A program made the position numbers and the translations under genes. Below the pieces are notes generated by a model. That model ran no database searches, was not told where the DNA came from, and worked only from the letters and a program-made list of their open reading frames with translations. A DNA stretch of 64,000 nt, from positions 1 to 64,000 of the forward strand of contig JAQGDQ010001078.1 in assembly GCA_030141605.1 (NCBI GenBank). Reading direction: 5' to 3'. Shown here piece by piece: positions 1-13,352 of this stretch. This DNA is from Tubiluchus corallicola (Eukaryota > Priapulida > Priapulimorpha > Priapulimorphida > Tubiluchidae). Within the stretch, counting starts at the first letter, position 1. Each line of letters starts with the position of its first letter.

Positions 1-58
1 AACCACTTTAAATTTGATCATAATTGTTCGAATTACTAATTTCTGCATAAATACAGTT

Positions 59-403
59 AAATACAACATTAGAATAACTAAACTTCTGAGCAAACTGTAG
101 AAATTCCCTCAACGCTAACCTCCATCACAGCTTGCCTTCTGGCATTCACTCTGCACAGAAGATACCAGCTGACGTCAAATACAACATTAGAATAACTAAA
201 CTTCTGAGCAAACTGTAGAAATTTCCTCAACACTAACCTCCATCACAGCATGCCCTCTGGCATTCACTCTGCACAGAAGACACCAGCTGACGTCAAATAC
301 AACATTAGAATAACTAAACTTCTGAGCAAACTGTAGAAATTTCCTCAACACTAACCTCCATCACAGCATGCCCTCTGGCATTCACTCTGCACAGAAGATA
401 CCA
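59..403. repeat. Three tandem copies of a 118-bp unit
   Basis: Starts at positions 59, 177 and 295 (aaatacaacattagaataac to gaagataccagctgacgt) with few differences. The last copy is cut at its 3' end. Confidence 0.9.
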
Positions 404-2729
404 GCTTTTACTTTTTTTTCAAATATGAGGGCAACATCGTTCGTACTGCTGGAGATAAACCATCTATGCACGTATGTCGTATTGTGTTTTCAATTTATTA
501 TTACGGATTACATTTATTATTTCTTTAGGTACCTCTTATTCACAATCCATTCATCATCTTATGTGTAATAGCGTTGTTTGTCCTTCTGTTCTTCTAATAA
601 GTTACTTGCAGTATATATGGCTGATGAGGATTTATCAGTTTGGCCTAGACCCACCTCCACGTGCTGCAAATACGGTTACGGTAACGGCAGTGATCAGTTC
701 AGTCTAAAGATTCACCTCCAGTATAAATTTTTTATACTGTACTTATGTAATTAATTAAAACCTCATTTGTTTTTAATTGTAAATTCATTTTCTTGCAACA
801 ATGAACAAGTATTAAAGCATTTCCCAATGACAACAAATGATTTGGGATTGTCTTTCTTTTAGTAGTAAGTTAATCATATAATTATAAGTAGTAATTGTGA
901 ATAAGTATAAAATCTACGAAAAACAAGCGACAATAATTAGACGAGCGCCATCTAGGCATTACAAAATGAAGTTTTCGTGTTAAAACTTTACCAGAAGTTC
1001 CATCATTAGTCCAGCTTTAACAAAAACGATCTTTTTTTTATGTTTGTGAAAACATGTACAATGCATCCAAGAGAAATTGTGCAAACCAGTATAAGCCCCT
1101 ACAGCCTGTCTAACTAGGTACAGCACCTGTTTTTTGTGCAATCCGTTAACTAGAGAATTGCGAAATGCATGTAACAGCGAAGAACTAGTGACGCGAACGT
1201 GAAATTGTATTTGTGTGATAATATTTCTTTCACGTAAGTCATTTTTGAAAAAAATAGTAGACTCCCTTTCAATATTTTAAAGAGTAGATTGTTCTGACCC
1301 ACATTTTAAGATTGTGTCAGGTTTTGGTTTAACTTAAAGGAAAACTGGACGATTGTTTAGACTAAATCTCACTTTAATTTACTGTTCAAAATATACATTT
1401 TCTTGCCTATAAAAGTTTACAATTGTTTTTTTTTATTTGAATAATTAGCTTAGAAAGTTAATTAATGGCAACCAAACACAGCTATTGCCTACGTCAGAAA
1501 CTAGCCACAGTTTGTGCAATGGCATCTTCCCTTGTGCATCAAGCACGTTTGTCGGCCACGCGAATGTGACCAAAAGGCACCGCTGCCAATCTTAGTAGAT
1601 TCACTGAGCCGTGCATAACTTTGTAAGTTTAATAAAATTTGACTATCCGAGGTAATTATTATTTAATCTAAGCTTTGGTTTAAAATAAACTGTTGTAGTT
1701 TTCAATATATTAGAGCATTCTTTATTCTGAACTAAAATTTACACAATCATCCGGTTTTCCTTTAAACATCCGAAAATTCTTGGCAATTTGATATAATTAC
1801 CACTGGAGAAGTATAAGCTGTATACATCGGTATGTCCTCACAGTAAGCGATATGAGCGCAGCTTAATCTGCTAGGCACAGCTGATGCCACGTTATCCTAA
1901 GACACCACAAGCACTAAGGAAGCAACGCTTTTATATACTGAGAGGGCAAAGCTCTGCATTATTTCTTCTTAGCTTTTTGGATGCCGCTTTGTTTACTTTG
2001 TGCAAGCGGCTTGGAAAATAGAATAAAAGCTTATTTGTTTATTTAATATTTATTTAGTAATTATTTAGTAAGTCTATAGTTTTATTTAATATTTTAATTG
2101 TTTTACCTAACTTCAGGTTAAGGAATTTGATTGGAGGTAATGGACTACGTTCAAGTGTGCTGTATAAAATCATCCAATGAATCACACGTCCAGTGACACG
2201 ATTCTGCTCACCTCCCTATGCCAGGACTCCCTACACGCTGCAATGCCCCAAGTGCATTTATTTCTAAGGATCAATGCTGAAGTGTTTAAATCTTTCTGTG
2301 CAAAATCTAAATATGTTAACATTTGTCCTCCTGCAGGTTTTTTTAACTAGTTCTATGGCTTGTTGAAGAGCTATCTTCACTGTTCTTAAACAGTTTGTTG
2401 CAATGGGTGGACGTATTTTTTCAGTTCCGCAATTTAAGTGAAATTTAAACGTGTAAAAGTTCGCGAACTTGACGAAACAAATAGCAGCGTGTTCGGTAAT
2501 GTGTGCTGCATGCAGTGGTAGTGATGAGATTTTATCATGATAACTATAAACGTATGATAACTATATAGTTTCTTTGTGATTACCTATCTGCTAACTGGAA
2601 AACTTGTAAGACAACGACGCTAGAGTAATTACTAATCACTCTAATGTGCAAAACTTGAAGCTTTTGTAGCAGTGCAGGTTACTACGACTGCTGTGTGAGC
2701 TTGCATTGTGACTTAACAAGCTTGCAAAT
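404..2729. other. No gene seen; AT-rich sequence with element remnants
   Basis: Apart from the elements at 1080-1330 and 1334-1765, only short chance frames are present, with no domain or splice support. Confidence 0.5.
1334..1765. mobile_element. TTAA-flanked inverted-repeat element (MITE)
   Basis: Left end TTAA-AGGAAAACTGGACGATTGT; right end, read inverted, TTAA-AGGAAAACCGGATGATTGT, with two mismatches in 19 bp. TTAA at both edges suggests piggyBac-like target choice. There is no coding sequence. An inverted relative lies at 43663-44006, and a right end of the same kind lies at 20375-20394. Confidence 0.65.
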
Positions 2730-3245
2730 ATGTCAGCTAGGAAATCTTGTCAATCATGCAAGAAAAGTCAAAATCCTGTCAGCCTGCGGGAAAATGGTGA
2801 TATAGTATGCGACCGTTGTGCAAGCCAGAAAGAAAACTTCAGTATTACCTCTGCAATGTGGAGGAATTTAAATAAATGTATTGACGCATTAAGTAAAGAA
2901 ATAAAATCGAAGAGGGCTGAACTAAAGGAACTAAAAGGTAATAATACTGATCTGTCAACTAATATTACAGAATTAAAAACTGAGATTATACAACTTAAGG
3001 ATCAAACACTAAACATGCAACCAGACGAAGTCATTGATAAACTGAATGATATAATAAATGCTCTGGACAAGAAAATGAACAATCCCAAGCCAACATACAG
3101 TGCAATGGTAGGCACCCAAAGTTCTACAGATCTACAAGCAGATCATCAATATACATACAAAATAATAGTGGTGAAAGCACAGCCCCCTGTGGTAACCATT
3201 TGTAACAGTAAAAGTGGAAGAGGATTTACCACCTCAATTCACTAG
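2730..3245 (+). CDS. LINE ORF1-like protein fragment (zinc-binding CxxC plus coiled coil)
   Basis: An open frame of 171 codons. CQSCKKSQ and CDRCASQK give two CxxC pairs near residues 8-34, a small zinc-binding module. Residues about 50-115 form a coiled coil rich in K, E, L and N. This order is typical of ORF1 proteins of CR1/L2-type non-LTR retrotransposons, which bind RNA. No reverse transcriptase follows; the frame degenerates into unrelated AT-rich sequence. It could also be a domesticated or cellular gene fragment. Confidence 0.45.
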   Translation: MSARKSCQSCKKSQNPVSLRENGDIVCDRCASQKENFSITSAMWRNLNKCIDALSKEIKSKRAELKELKGNNTDLSTNITELKTEIIQLKDQTLNMQPDEVIDKLNDIINALDKKMNNPKPTYSAMVGTQSSTDLQADHQYTYKIIVVKAQPPVVTICNSKSGRGFTTSIH

Positions 3246-6112
3246 TAACAACAATCTAGTAGGCTATAGTGGAACATTACTTACGTTTGATAAATATTAC
3301 TCCATTAAATTATTAGCGTTGATTATTAGGTATATTACGTGGAAATCTCATTACGTTGTTATGACATCGCAGGCCAGGAAAAACGTTTTCTGTTTAACTG
3401 TTATAATAATTAGTTTGAAAGCAACAATGTCCGATGTAAAAGAATTGCCATATTTGTCAGCAAGCAGGACAAACCTCAGTGCACGGTGAATTAATTGATT
3501 AATTATCATGGACATTAGGTAAATGCAAGTGTAACTGACTGTACTAGTGAAAGTAAATTTGAATCAGAATTCAAACGCAGTAGTAGTGGCATTTATCGCA
3601 CATCAAGCATATTCGTTAAACATGTGACAGTCGTTAAACTGTATACTGTAGTGTGATGGGCGTTCAATTAGATAAAGTTTTGCAGATAAAGAAATTCTAA
3701 GTTGACGCAGTTAACGCAGACACAAAACTAGCAGATTGTTGACAATGAATGATCAACTGACACGATCACTAATTGATAATGAATAAAATGGTCAAATCAA
3801 AGTTTAATTTGTGTAATGTTGTTCCGAGGTTCATCAAGCAGAGTTATTTCACTCCGATGTGTGGTCACCTCGATAACATAGCGATGTCGTTATTGTTGTG
3901 TCTAGTTTTTTTCTTACGTGAAAAGGTTTGAAACATCATTCTTGAAGTTTTACATTTTTTATTGCTAATTTAAAATATTTCCCCTAGTTAGAAAGAATGG
4001 TACGCTGAAGTACCTGCGATACTGTTACCAGTGGACATGGCCAACTTGCTTTTCTAACGATTATAACAAATACAGCAACATCAAACGTGTTTAAAGTAAG
4101 TGAAATGTTTTCAGCCACGTATTTCTTATTTATAGTTATTTACAATGCTACTAAAGGATTAACGTTACAAGCAACAAGGTTTCATCGTGAAGTGATAGGT
4201 TCTTTCAGGGCAGCAAGCGGTTAGTCTAAGAATAAACTTTCATATCCAAATTAGTAGAAATATTGACTAACTAACATTTGAGTTTAAAAAAGCAGCATCC
4301 ATGTTTCGAACACTTTAGCTGTTTAAGGAGACTGGTTGCATCAATAACTCAGGCTGCGGGCAAAACTCTGCAGGATGGTATGTCATGTGAAAACCTTTAA
4401 AGACGATACATGTTCTTTCTCAGCTTAGCACCTGTATAACCCTTCGCATCGGTTACGGATGTGGAGACAGAGAGTGCCTCTAAGCCTACTATATTGTAAA
4501 GATGACTCTTGCCTAATAATATGAATTTTTTTACGTCAAGTATCAACCAATTTTTTACAAAAACATGTAAGCCTGTGCGAACAAGCAAGATTAAAAAAAT
4601 ATTATTTATAAAAAAACTTTATTGTAATCCATATTGATTGGGAAGGACGTTAGTTTTTTTTTACAATACAGCAAGTCTTATGAGAATTCTCTGCCTTCAC
4701 ATCCTTACCCATTTACTGATGAAATATTATTATCATTTTATTTACTCCAATAGATTGAAAATATGACACATCAGCTCAGAGCAGTTTGAATGTCTGTGTT
4801 TCATTTAGTGAAAATATTACAAAATTTTGAGTACTCGGTTGTTAATAAAGTTTATCTCAATGTTGCTGGTTCATCAGAACTGCATATTTCTGTTACTCAA
4901 ACACTGCTGGCCAAACGCATAGTTTAAATTGCTGATAAGGTCTACATTTATGTATATAGATATATATATTAACAAAAAGACTAGAGCAAAACACACACAC
5001 AGCAAGTATATTTCAGCATAAATTTCATTTAGATATACGGTATCTTCATCAGAACAAAGGAATTGACTAAGGAAAATATTATTTATATAATTGTATATAT
5101 ATATATATATATATATTCTTGTGGTTCCTACTATGAACAATTAAATAACTATATAAAACAGTGAAATCTCTTCTACCACAAATATCTGTCAAATTTTTAG
5201 TATGTGTCCATAAGAATTTAAGGGTAAATTTAAATTATAAAATATAATCACTCCATAATGATACAAACTTGTATTCTTTATTTTGTAAATCAGAGATGTG
5301 AAGATTAAATAATATGGAGAAAAATTACATTTCTATTTCACAAATCTTTCTTCGTCGAACTTCTGTTACTACTTCCGCATTAAGGGAAACATCGCGATTT
5401 AATAAATCAAACAAAATCTTGTTAAAAAAAAACTCTCCTGCGGCAACGATAATTTTTGTGCTAGAGCGAAACTGAAAAGAGACCATAATTCGTTTAATAT
5501 TTGTTTAATTCTATATTAACTGTTGCAGCAACAGTTTGTAATTCCATTACAGAATTTCAGTCGACAGGAAACTAGTGATTATGTTACATGAATTATTTAG
5601 TCTACGTTGTCGTAAATTGGATATGAACATGCCCATCTAAGCTTTAATTAGTTTAGCAGAAGATACGATGTAATTTCCTAATAGTGTACAGCAGTCCAAG
5701 CTTGTTGCAGTCAAGACTTTGATAAAAATTGAAGTAGAAAAAACAAGATTTCTGGCAGAAATGCAAGGAGTGCAACTAGTTCAAGATCTTGTACTTCGTT
5801 ACAAGTTGTTAGTCAGAGATTAACAGTCAAACACAAAATTGATAAAGTGTGACTGTTATGTAACGCAGGTTGATTGACCCTCAGTCATTAGTCCAGCTCA
5901 TTTCTGAGAAATTTTACCAAACCGAAACAGCCAAATAACCTTGTACAAGAAAGACGTTAACCATTTAGCTGGAACAGCAGTTCTGCAAAGCTAAATTTAG
6001 CTTTGATATGATATGATAAATTCATTTTTTGTGACCTTTTTGCTACAATACACAGTGTATTAGCTAAGTTTCTTTACTTTCAGACTAGCATTCAGACTAA
6101 CGATTTTTCTCT
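3246..6112. other. No gene seen
   Basis: AT-rich, with a short (AT)n near 5095-5116. Frames at 4.4-5.1 kb have no recognisable features. Confidence 0.5.
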
Positions 6113-6313
6113 AGTGAGTTTTCGCTCTGAGTGTAAACTCCTAAGTGTCAACGGCTTTGCGAATTCCGTCGGCAAGACAGGTTTTCGCAAACTCTCCGAG
6201 AGTTGTTGCGAGTTCTCTCCGACAGAAGGCGCGAGTTCACACTCAGTAAAACTCGCGACAGTTCTCGCAAAGCTGTTCACACTTGTGAGTTTACTCTCAG
6301 AGGAGAACTCGCC
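6113..6313. mobile_element. About 200-bp MITE with about 50-bp inverted ends
   Basis: The left arm (6113-6164, gagttttcgctctgagtgta and onward) matches the reverse complement of the right arm (6261-6313), with about three quarters of positions equal by eye. The centre is also self-complementary. The two opposing open frames here come from this symmetry and are not genes. Confidence 0.6.
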
Positions 6314-6715
6314 AGCCCGAAGGCGCCGTTATATATCAAAACAAGTTTTAAGCATTTGTTCTTTGTTTAAATTTTCTCTTAATTGATGACCTTGTCCTTA
6401 AATAATTGAATTGCTGCGTCTAAAGCTGACATCCCTAAGCAACAAACGAACTCGTCAGATTTCAAACAGATGATCTCATCACGATTCTCAATCTGAAGAG
6501 AAAGTAGAATCTCACAATGTATTGCGCGCGACTCAGTAGTGATAACACAATTTGTCTGGCCGTGAGTTGCATTCACAAAAATCGTATGATTGTGGAAGAA
6601 GTTCTTTAGAAAGGGCTTCTAACTAGAGGAAAAGAAACAGTTCTATTACGTCTGGTTGGAGAAATAGTTGTAAAGTTATTAAGATTGAATTAGGGTACAG
6701 CTTCATCACAAGGAG

Positions 6716-6785
6716 CTGTGTGGTCTAGTGGTCGCCAGGATTGCAATCTAAAGTCCCCGGTTCTAATCCAAGCTTTGTTCATATA
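6716..6785 (+). tRNA. tRNA-like pol III sequence, decayed
   Basis: tgtggtctagtggtcgccag (A box) is followed by ccggttctaatcc (B box-like). Stem pairing is incomplete. A shorter relative, gatggtctagcggtaagttc with ggttcaaatccaagtt, is at 26757-26795. Confidence 0.4.
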
Positions 6786-7399
6786 GTTTGTTTCAAAAAT
6801 TATTAATTGCGATCATTTTCACACAGAAAGTACACAATAAATCATACATAGTGTACCCAAGGTAGTGTCAGGTGTACCCAATTTTTCAAAAACAAGGTTT
6901 TTTTATTATGTGCAGAAGCAGTTGAAAGTACCGATGAAAAAACATGGTTTTTGATTACTGACATATAAGTACATATGTGCAAAAAATGAAGACTAAAACA
7001 GGTAATATATTAACTTGTGTGTTTTACAAATTGCAGGGTCTGCCTAGCCAAAAAAGTGCGTCCCATAACAGGTGGTTGTTCTTTAAACCTAACATAAAAT
7101 TTTAATTACTGCAATCGTGCTGTAACCACACAAACCAGCGCAACAAATTCGTAATGCCATTTGCAATTAATTTTGAAGTTTCACTCACATCTAAAGTGAA
7201 TTAGACTTGTGCTGCATTGGGATTTTCGGTAATTCCAATATTTTTTGAAGAATGCTCATTTAATAACGAAAAGGAAATGTTTGAAGTGAAGGTCTTGCTA
7301 ACTATTCATTTAATCCACATGGGATTGTTCACTGTAACTTTCTGTGAAAACCAGTAATGGAAATTTGTCTGTCTCGTGCCGCCATGCACGCGATTGCGC

Positions 7400-8080
7400 A
7401 GGCGCGAAAATAAAAGAGGAGTAACGAAAGTGAAGGAGAAGTAGAAAAAGTAAAAGAGAAATAAGAAAGTAAAAGACAATTAAAGAAAGCAAAGGAGAAG
7501 AAAAGAAGCAAAGAGGAAGTAAAGAAAGTAAAAGAGAGATAAGAAAGTAAAGGAGAAGTAAAGGAGAAATTGAGAAAGTAAAAGAGAAGAAAAGAAAGCA
7601 AAAGAGAAGAAAAGAAAGTAAAAGAGAAGTAAAGAAAGTAAAGAGCAATAAACAAAGGGAAGAAGTAGAGAAAGTAAAACAGAATTAAGGAAAATAAAAC
7701 ACATGTAAAGAAAATAAAAGTAAAGAAAGTAAAAGAGAAGCAAAGAAAGTAAAAGAAAAGTAAAAAAGTAAAGGAGCAGTAAAGAAAGTAAAATTAGTAA
7801 CGAAAGTAAGAGTGGCAAAGAAAGCAAAGGAGAAGTAAAGAAAGAAAAAGAGAAGTACAGAAAGTAAAAGAAAAGTAAAAAAGTAAAGAAAAATTAAAGA
7901 AAGTAAAAGGAAAGCAAAGAAAAGAAAAGTTAATAAAGCAAAGGAGAAGTAAAGAAAGTAAAAGAGAAGTAAAGAAATTAAAAGAGAAGTAAAGAAAGTA
8001 AAGAAGTAAAGAAAGTAAAGAAGTAAAGAAAGTAAAGAAGTAAAGAAAGTTCAGGAGAAGTAAAGAAAGCAAGGAGCATG
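7400..8080. repeat. Purine-rich degenerate repeat (aaagaaagtaaaagagaagt-type)
   Basis: About 680 bp almost free of C and poor in T on the plus strand, built from aaag(a)aagtaaa and agagaagtaaag words. The Leu/Phe/Ser-rich minus-strand frames are artefacts. Confidence 0.9.
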
Positions 8081-8399
8081 TAAAGTAATTCTTGCATTTT
8101 GTATTTTATAACACAGCCCATAATAAAGCACAGAACTAAACAACATCAAATAGGAAGTATATACTGTTAAATGTACTTTCTTAACTATGATAACTAAAGT
8201 ACTATGTTAACTAACTATGTTTAAATTAGAAAATGATTTGGACAACATAGACGTATGAATCAATAGTCATCGTGAACTCGTGAATGTTTTCCATAGCCTA
8301 TAGAGCTTGCGAGAACTCAGTATATTTGTACAGCTAAAGATGCGTTTAAGTAAGTCGACAACAGATGGCAGCACGTGTTCGGAACAAGGACAATTTGTC

Positions 8400-8650
8400 G
8401 TAGGGAATTCTACCGTTAAAATACGACGTATATATTAATTTCGCTGGTATGGACTTAAAATAAGCAAGTTTCGAGGCTACAGTACCGACGACGGCACCAT
8501 TTGCGGCGACCTGTATTTCAAACGAAAGGTCTCGATCTAGTGTGGTCCCATTGGGTGTTAAGTTTTCGAATCGGGCCCACCAGGAGGAACGGGAGGTGAA
8601 AGACCTCCAAAAATGCCCATTTTCGGCCGTTTTTTGCAAAAAATTGCAAG
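8400..8650 (-). repeat. Dispersed GC-rich repeat, copy in inverted orientation
   Basis: Shares ggtctcgatctagtgt, cgaatcgggcccacc and cggccgtttttt with the two copies at 27.6 and 28.4 kb, on the opposite strand. Origin unknown. The 97-aa frame across it shows no known domain. Confidence 0.6.
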
Positions 8651-9282
8651 ACTTATACCTCTTATTTCTAGAGAATGTGAATAACGAATAACAGCCAGTT
8701 TATTGGTGTTTCCGCCTCACGGCTCGAACACCTAACCCTTTGGTGTGTCAGTGCCCTTTAATCACTTTCTGTCGCCACAGTAATTAAGTCTTGACTTCGA
8801 TTGTTAATATATGTTCGTCGGAAGCCATATTCGACGACTTCACTGGCTTAGCACGTTCAACACAGTGTGTTGAACCTGGTTTCAATTTCTAGAACAGGTA
8901 AAACTGGGTGATCTTGTCCTTTAACACGACGGTTCATTGGCCAGATAGCCTGTTCAGTTGAGCGTATGACCAATCATTTACTTTCTTGTAAAGGAGATCT
9001 AGGACAGGTATGAGGTGGGACCCTTCCCAGAGCTAACTAGGTGCATGCTCATATATGTACAGTCACAACTTGCTTTATTGCAGTAGGTAAATTCGCTTAA
9101 TGAGTAATTAACTAATGACTCATTTAATTAACATAAGTAATTAGCTAACTTAAGCTATTAATGCAGCCTAAGTATGGGACATACACAAAATCATACTAGA
9201 ATACAGTTCTACTATATTAGAAAGGGTTGCAATGCTGCTCGGTAGTTCTTATATTCCAGACTGACGTCACGGACGTCACAGA

Positions 9283-12218
9283 GTGCTTAACTAAGCGCAG
9301 AAAGGACCTGCTCCACAAATCCAGTAGTCGAGTATTCATTATTGAGTGCTTAACTAAACGCAGAAAGGACCTGCTCCACAAGTCCAGTAGTCGAGTACTC
9401 ATTATTGAGTGTTTAACTAAACGCAGAAAGGACCTGCTCCACAAATCCAGTAGTCGAGTATTCATTATTGAGTGCTTAACTAAGCACAGAAAGGAATTGC
9501 TCCACAAGTCCAGTAGTCGAGTATTCATTATTGAGTGCTTAACTAAACGCAGAAAGGACCTGCTCCACAAGTCCAGTAGTCGAGTATTCATTATTGACTA
9601 TTGAGTCCTTAACTAAACGCTGAAAGGAATTGCTCCACAACTCCAGTAGTCGAGTATTCATTATTGAGTGCTTAACTAAACGCTGAAAGGAATTGCTCCA
9701 CAACTCCAGTAGTCGAGTATTCATTAGAGTGCTTAACTAAACGCTGAAAGGAATTGCTCCACAACTCCAGTAGTCGAGTATTCATCATTGAGTGCTTAAC
9801 TAAACGCTGAAAGGAATTGCTCCACAACTCCAGTAGTCGAGTATTCATTATTGAGTGCTTAACTAAACGCTGAAAGGAATTGCTCCACAACTCCAGTAGT
9901 CGAGTATTCATTATTGAGTGCTTAACTAAACGCTGAAAGGAATTGCTCCACAAATCCAGTAGTCGAGTATTCATTATTGAGTCCTTAACTAAACGCTGAA
10001 AAGAATTGCTCCACAACTCCAGTAGTCGAGTATTCATTATTGAGTGCTTAACTAAACGCTGAAAGGAATTGCTCCACAACTCCAGTAGTCGAGTATTCAT
10101 TATTGAGTGCTTAACTAAACGCTGAAAGGAACTGCTCCACAAATCCAGTAGTCGAGTATTCATTATTGAGTGCTTAACTAAACGCTGAAAGGAATTGCTC
10201 CACAACTCCAGTAGTCGAGTATTCATTATTGAGTGCTTAACTAAACGCTGAAAGGAATTGCTCCACAACTCCAGTAGTCGAGTATTCATTATTGAGTGCT
10301 TAACTAAACGCTGAAAAGAACTGCTCCACAAATCCAGTAGTCGAGTATTCATTAGAGTGCTTAACTAAACGCTGAAAGGAATTGCTCCACAACTCCAGTA
10401 GTCGAGTATTCATCATTGAGTGCTTAACTAAACGCTGAAAGGAATTGCTCCACAAATCCAGTAGTCGAGTATTCATTATTGAGTGCTTAACTAAACGCTG
10501 AAAGGACCTGCTCCACAAATCCAGTAGTCGAGTACTCATTATTGAGTGCTTAACTAAACGCTGAAAGGAATTGCTCCACAAGTCCAGTAGTCGAGTATTC
10601 ATTATTGAGTGCTTAACTAAACGCTGAAATGAATTGCTCCACAACTCCAGTAGTCGAGTATTCATTATTGAGTGCTTAAATAAACGCTGAAAGGAATTGC
10701 TCCACAAATCCAGTAGTCGAGTATTCATTATTGAGTGCTTAACTAAACCCTGAGAGGAATTGCTCCACAAGTCCAGTAGTCGAGTATTCATTATTGAGTG
10801 CTTAACTAAGCACAGAAAGGACCTGCTCCACAACTCCAGTAGTCGAGTATTCATTATTGAGTCCTTAACTAAACGCTGAAATGAATTGCTCCACAACTCC
10901 AGTAGTCGAGTATTCATTATTGAGTGCTTAAATAAACGCTGAAAGGAATTGCTCCACAAATCCAGTAGTCGAGTATTCATTATTGAGTGCTTAACTAAAC
11001 CCTGAGAGGAATTGCTCCACAAGTCCAGTAGTCGAGTATTCATTACTGAGTGCTTAAATAAACGCTGAAAGGAATTGCTCCACAAATCCAGTAGTCGAGT
11101 ATTCATTATTGAGTGCTTAACTAAACGCCGAAAGGAATTGCTCCACAAGTCCAGTAGTCGAGTATTCATTACTGAGTGCTTAAATAAACGCTGAAAGGAA
11201 TTGCTCCACAAATCCAGTAGTCGAGTATTCATTATTGAGTGCTTAATTAAACGCTGAAAGGAATTGCTCCACAAATCCAGTAGTCGAGTATTCATTATTG
11301 AGTGCTTAACTAAACGCCGAAAGGAATTGCTCCACAAGTCCAGTAGTCGAGTATTCATTACTGAGTGCTTAACTAAACGCTGAAAAGAACTGCTCCACAA
11401 ATCCAGTAGTCGAGTATTCATTATTGAGTGCTTAACTAAACGCTGAAAGGAATTGCTCCACAACTACAGTAGTCGAGTATTCATTATTGAGTGCTTAACT
11501 AAACGCTGAAAGGAACTGCTCCACAAATCCAGTAGTCGAGTATTCATTATTGAGTGCTTAACTAAGCGCAGAAAGGCCCTGCTCCACAAGTTCAGTAGTC
11601 GAGTATTCATTATTGAGTGCTTAACTAAGCGCAGAAAGGACCTGCTCCACAAGTTCAGTAGTCGAGGATTCATCATTGAGTGCTTAACTAAACCCTGAAA
11701 GGACCTGCTCCACAAATCCAGTAGTCGAGTATTCATTATTGAGTGCTTAACTAAACGCTGAAAGGAATTGCTCCACAAATCCAGTAGTCGAGTATTCATT
11801 ATTGAGTGCTTAACTAAACGCTGAAAGGACCTGCTCCACAAATCCAGTAGTCGAGTATTCATCATTGAGTGCTTAACTAAACGCTGAAAGGAAGTGCTCC
11901 ACAAATCCAGTTGTCGAGTATTCATTAGAGTGCTTAACTAAACGCTGAAAGGAACTGCTCCACAAGTCCAGTAGTCGAGTATTCATTATTGAGTGTTTAA
12001 CTAAACGCTGAAAGAACCTGCTCCACAAGTTCAGTAGCCGAGTATTCATTATTGAGTGCTTAACTAAACGCTGAAAGGACCTGCTCCACAAGTCCAGTAG
12101 TCGAGTATTCATTATTGAGTGCTTAACTAAACGCTGAAAGGACCTGCTCCACAAGTCCAGTAGTCGAGTATTCATTATTGAGTGCTTAACTAAGCGCAGA
12201 AAGGACCTGCTCCACAAT
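9283..12218. repeat. 63-bp satellite, about 46 units
   Basis: The unit is gagtgcttaactaaacgctg, aaaggaattgctccacaa, then (c/a/g)tccagtagtcgagtattc and attatt. Because 63 is a multiple of three, long frames (MNTRLLDLWSNSFQRLVKHS on the minus strand) arise with no coding support. Units differ by cgctg/cgcag/ccctg and aattg/acctg variants. A 3-bp-short junction (attcattagagtgc) recurs at about 9724, 10352 and 11926, pointing to higher-order expansion. Confidence 0.95.
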
Positions 12219-13282
12219 TGCTTTGAAATTAAAAAGCAGCTCAGCTATAAGTTCGTTTGGAACCAGGGCGAGTGAAAGCCTTTGAAATAAAATCTGAGGA
12301 CGACCTAAATTAACTTTGTCAGCTATGTTAAGCTGATGTACTTCGCTTTTTTATCTGAACACTATAATTTGCTTATGCTCAGGTATACATTCACTCTGGT
12401 AAATGTTATCATGATACAGTATATTACTTTGTTTTCTCAAGTTGTAGTCTTCATGCTTAGCGTAGGTCACTAATCTATTAAGCACCTCTGAATTTACTTG
12501 AACCTGTTTATCTGTGTTTATATATTTTTCACCCGTATTAATTTACATCACCTAAAGTTGTGGGTTGCTAAAGGTATAGGGTTGCTATCATTTGTTAATG
12601 GCTACTATCGTTTATTTATAGTGTTAGGCTTTGCATGTTCAATTCACTGTATATATGTACGTTATTCCACTCTGCTTACCTTAGCTATATACATGTTGAA
12701 ATGTGGAATAATTAGTTATTGACGTTTCTTGCTACGTGACTCTCAGCAGTTCGTAATTTAGGTTTTCATATTAAGTACGCTTCCTTCTCACTGTATGGCG
12801 CCACCTTGCTCAGACCTTATTAGGGTTCAATTTATTCGCTATGTTTCTTTTGCTTAAGTGACGCCAGTTTCGCGCTGTTATAGCTGCTTAATGTCATCAG
12901 GTCGACTAATATACGGCTCACATTCATTTGCGCAAACATTTTTTTATTATATAATTTTAATCATTCATTCAGTGTATAATAAGCTTACACAATTCTTTCA
13001 TACCGTAGACGTAAAGTGTAAGCTTACGTATATTTGAGGTCTTTGTTTGTGTCCAACCTGGCTAGTCATATCAACGTTGAACATACTGTGTTGACTCAAA
13101 TTCTTACATGATAACTACAGCAATTCTTTCCTCTTTTCAACCCATTTCTCCTGATTGGACAGCCCCAATTATGATTTACATGCTTGCTTTTTTAATTTGG
13201 TATTTTGTATTTTCACCATATTTATGTATTAGTTTGTTATGACAAATTGAACAAAACAAAACTAAATTAAACTCACACATAA
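12219..13282. other. No gene seen between the 63-bp satellite and the pentraxin-like gene
   Basis: Unique-looking AT-rich sequence downstream of the minus-strand poly(A) signal. A 74-aa hydrophobic plus frame at 12498 has no other support. Confidence 0.5.
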
Positions 13283-13288
13283 TTTATT
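13283..13288 (-). promoter_or_regulatory. Poly(A) signal of the pentraxin-like gene
   Basis: AATAAA on the minus strand (tttatt on the plus strand), about 65 bases after the TAA stop at 13353. The position is what is expected for a compact 3' UTR. Confidence 0.6.
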
Positions 13289-13352
13289 TAAATGAAAAAC
13301 AATAATGGTAGGTTTTATGAAAACAAAAACATCACTCTATACCTATAGGCTT

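Noticed and set aside
7310-8072. Leu/Phe/Ser membrane-like proteins
   Set aside because: Antisense reading of a purine-rich repeat.
9672-11925. Long minus-strand frames MNTRLLDLWSNSFQRLVKHS as a repeat protein
   Set aside because: The period is 63 bp, so frames stay open automatically on both strands. There are no flanking exons or start/stop logic, and variants do not favour third positions.
9283-12218. CRISPR array
   Set aside because: Units abut with no unique spacers, and the context is animal DNA. The same applies to the 51-, 57-, 26- and 27-bp arrays.
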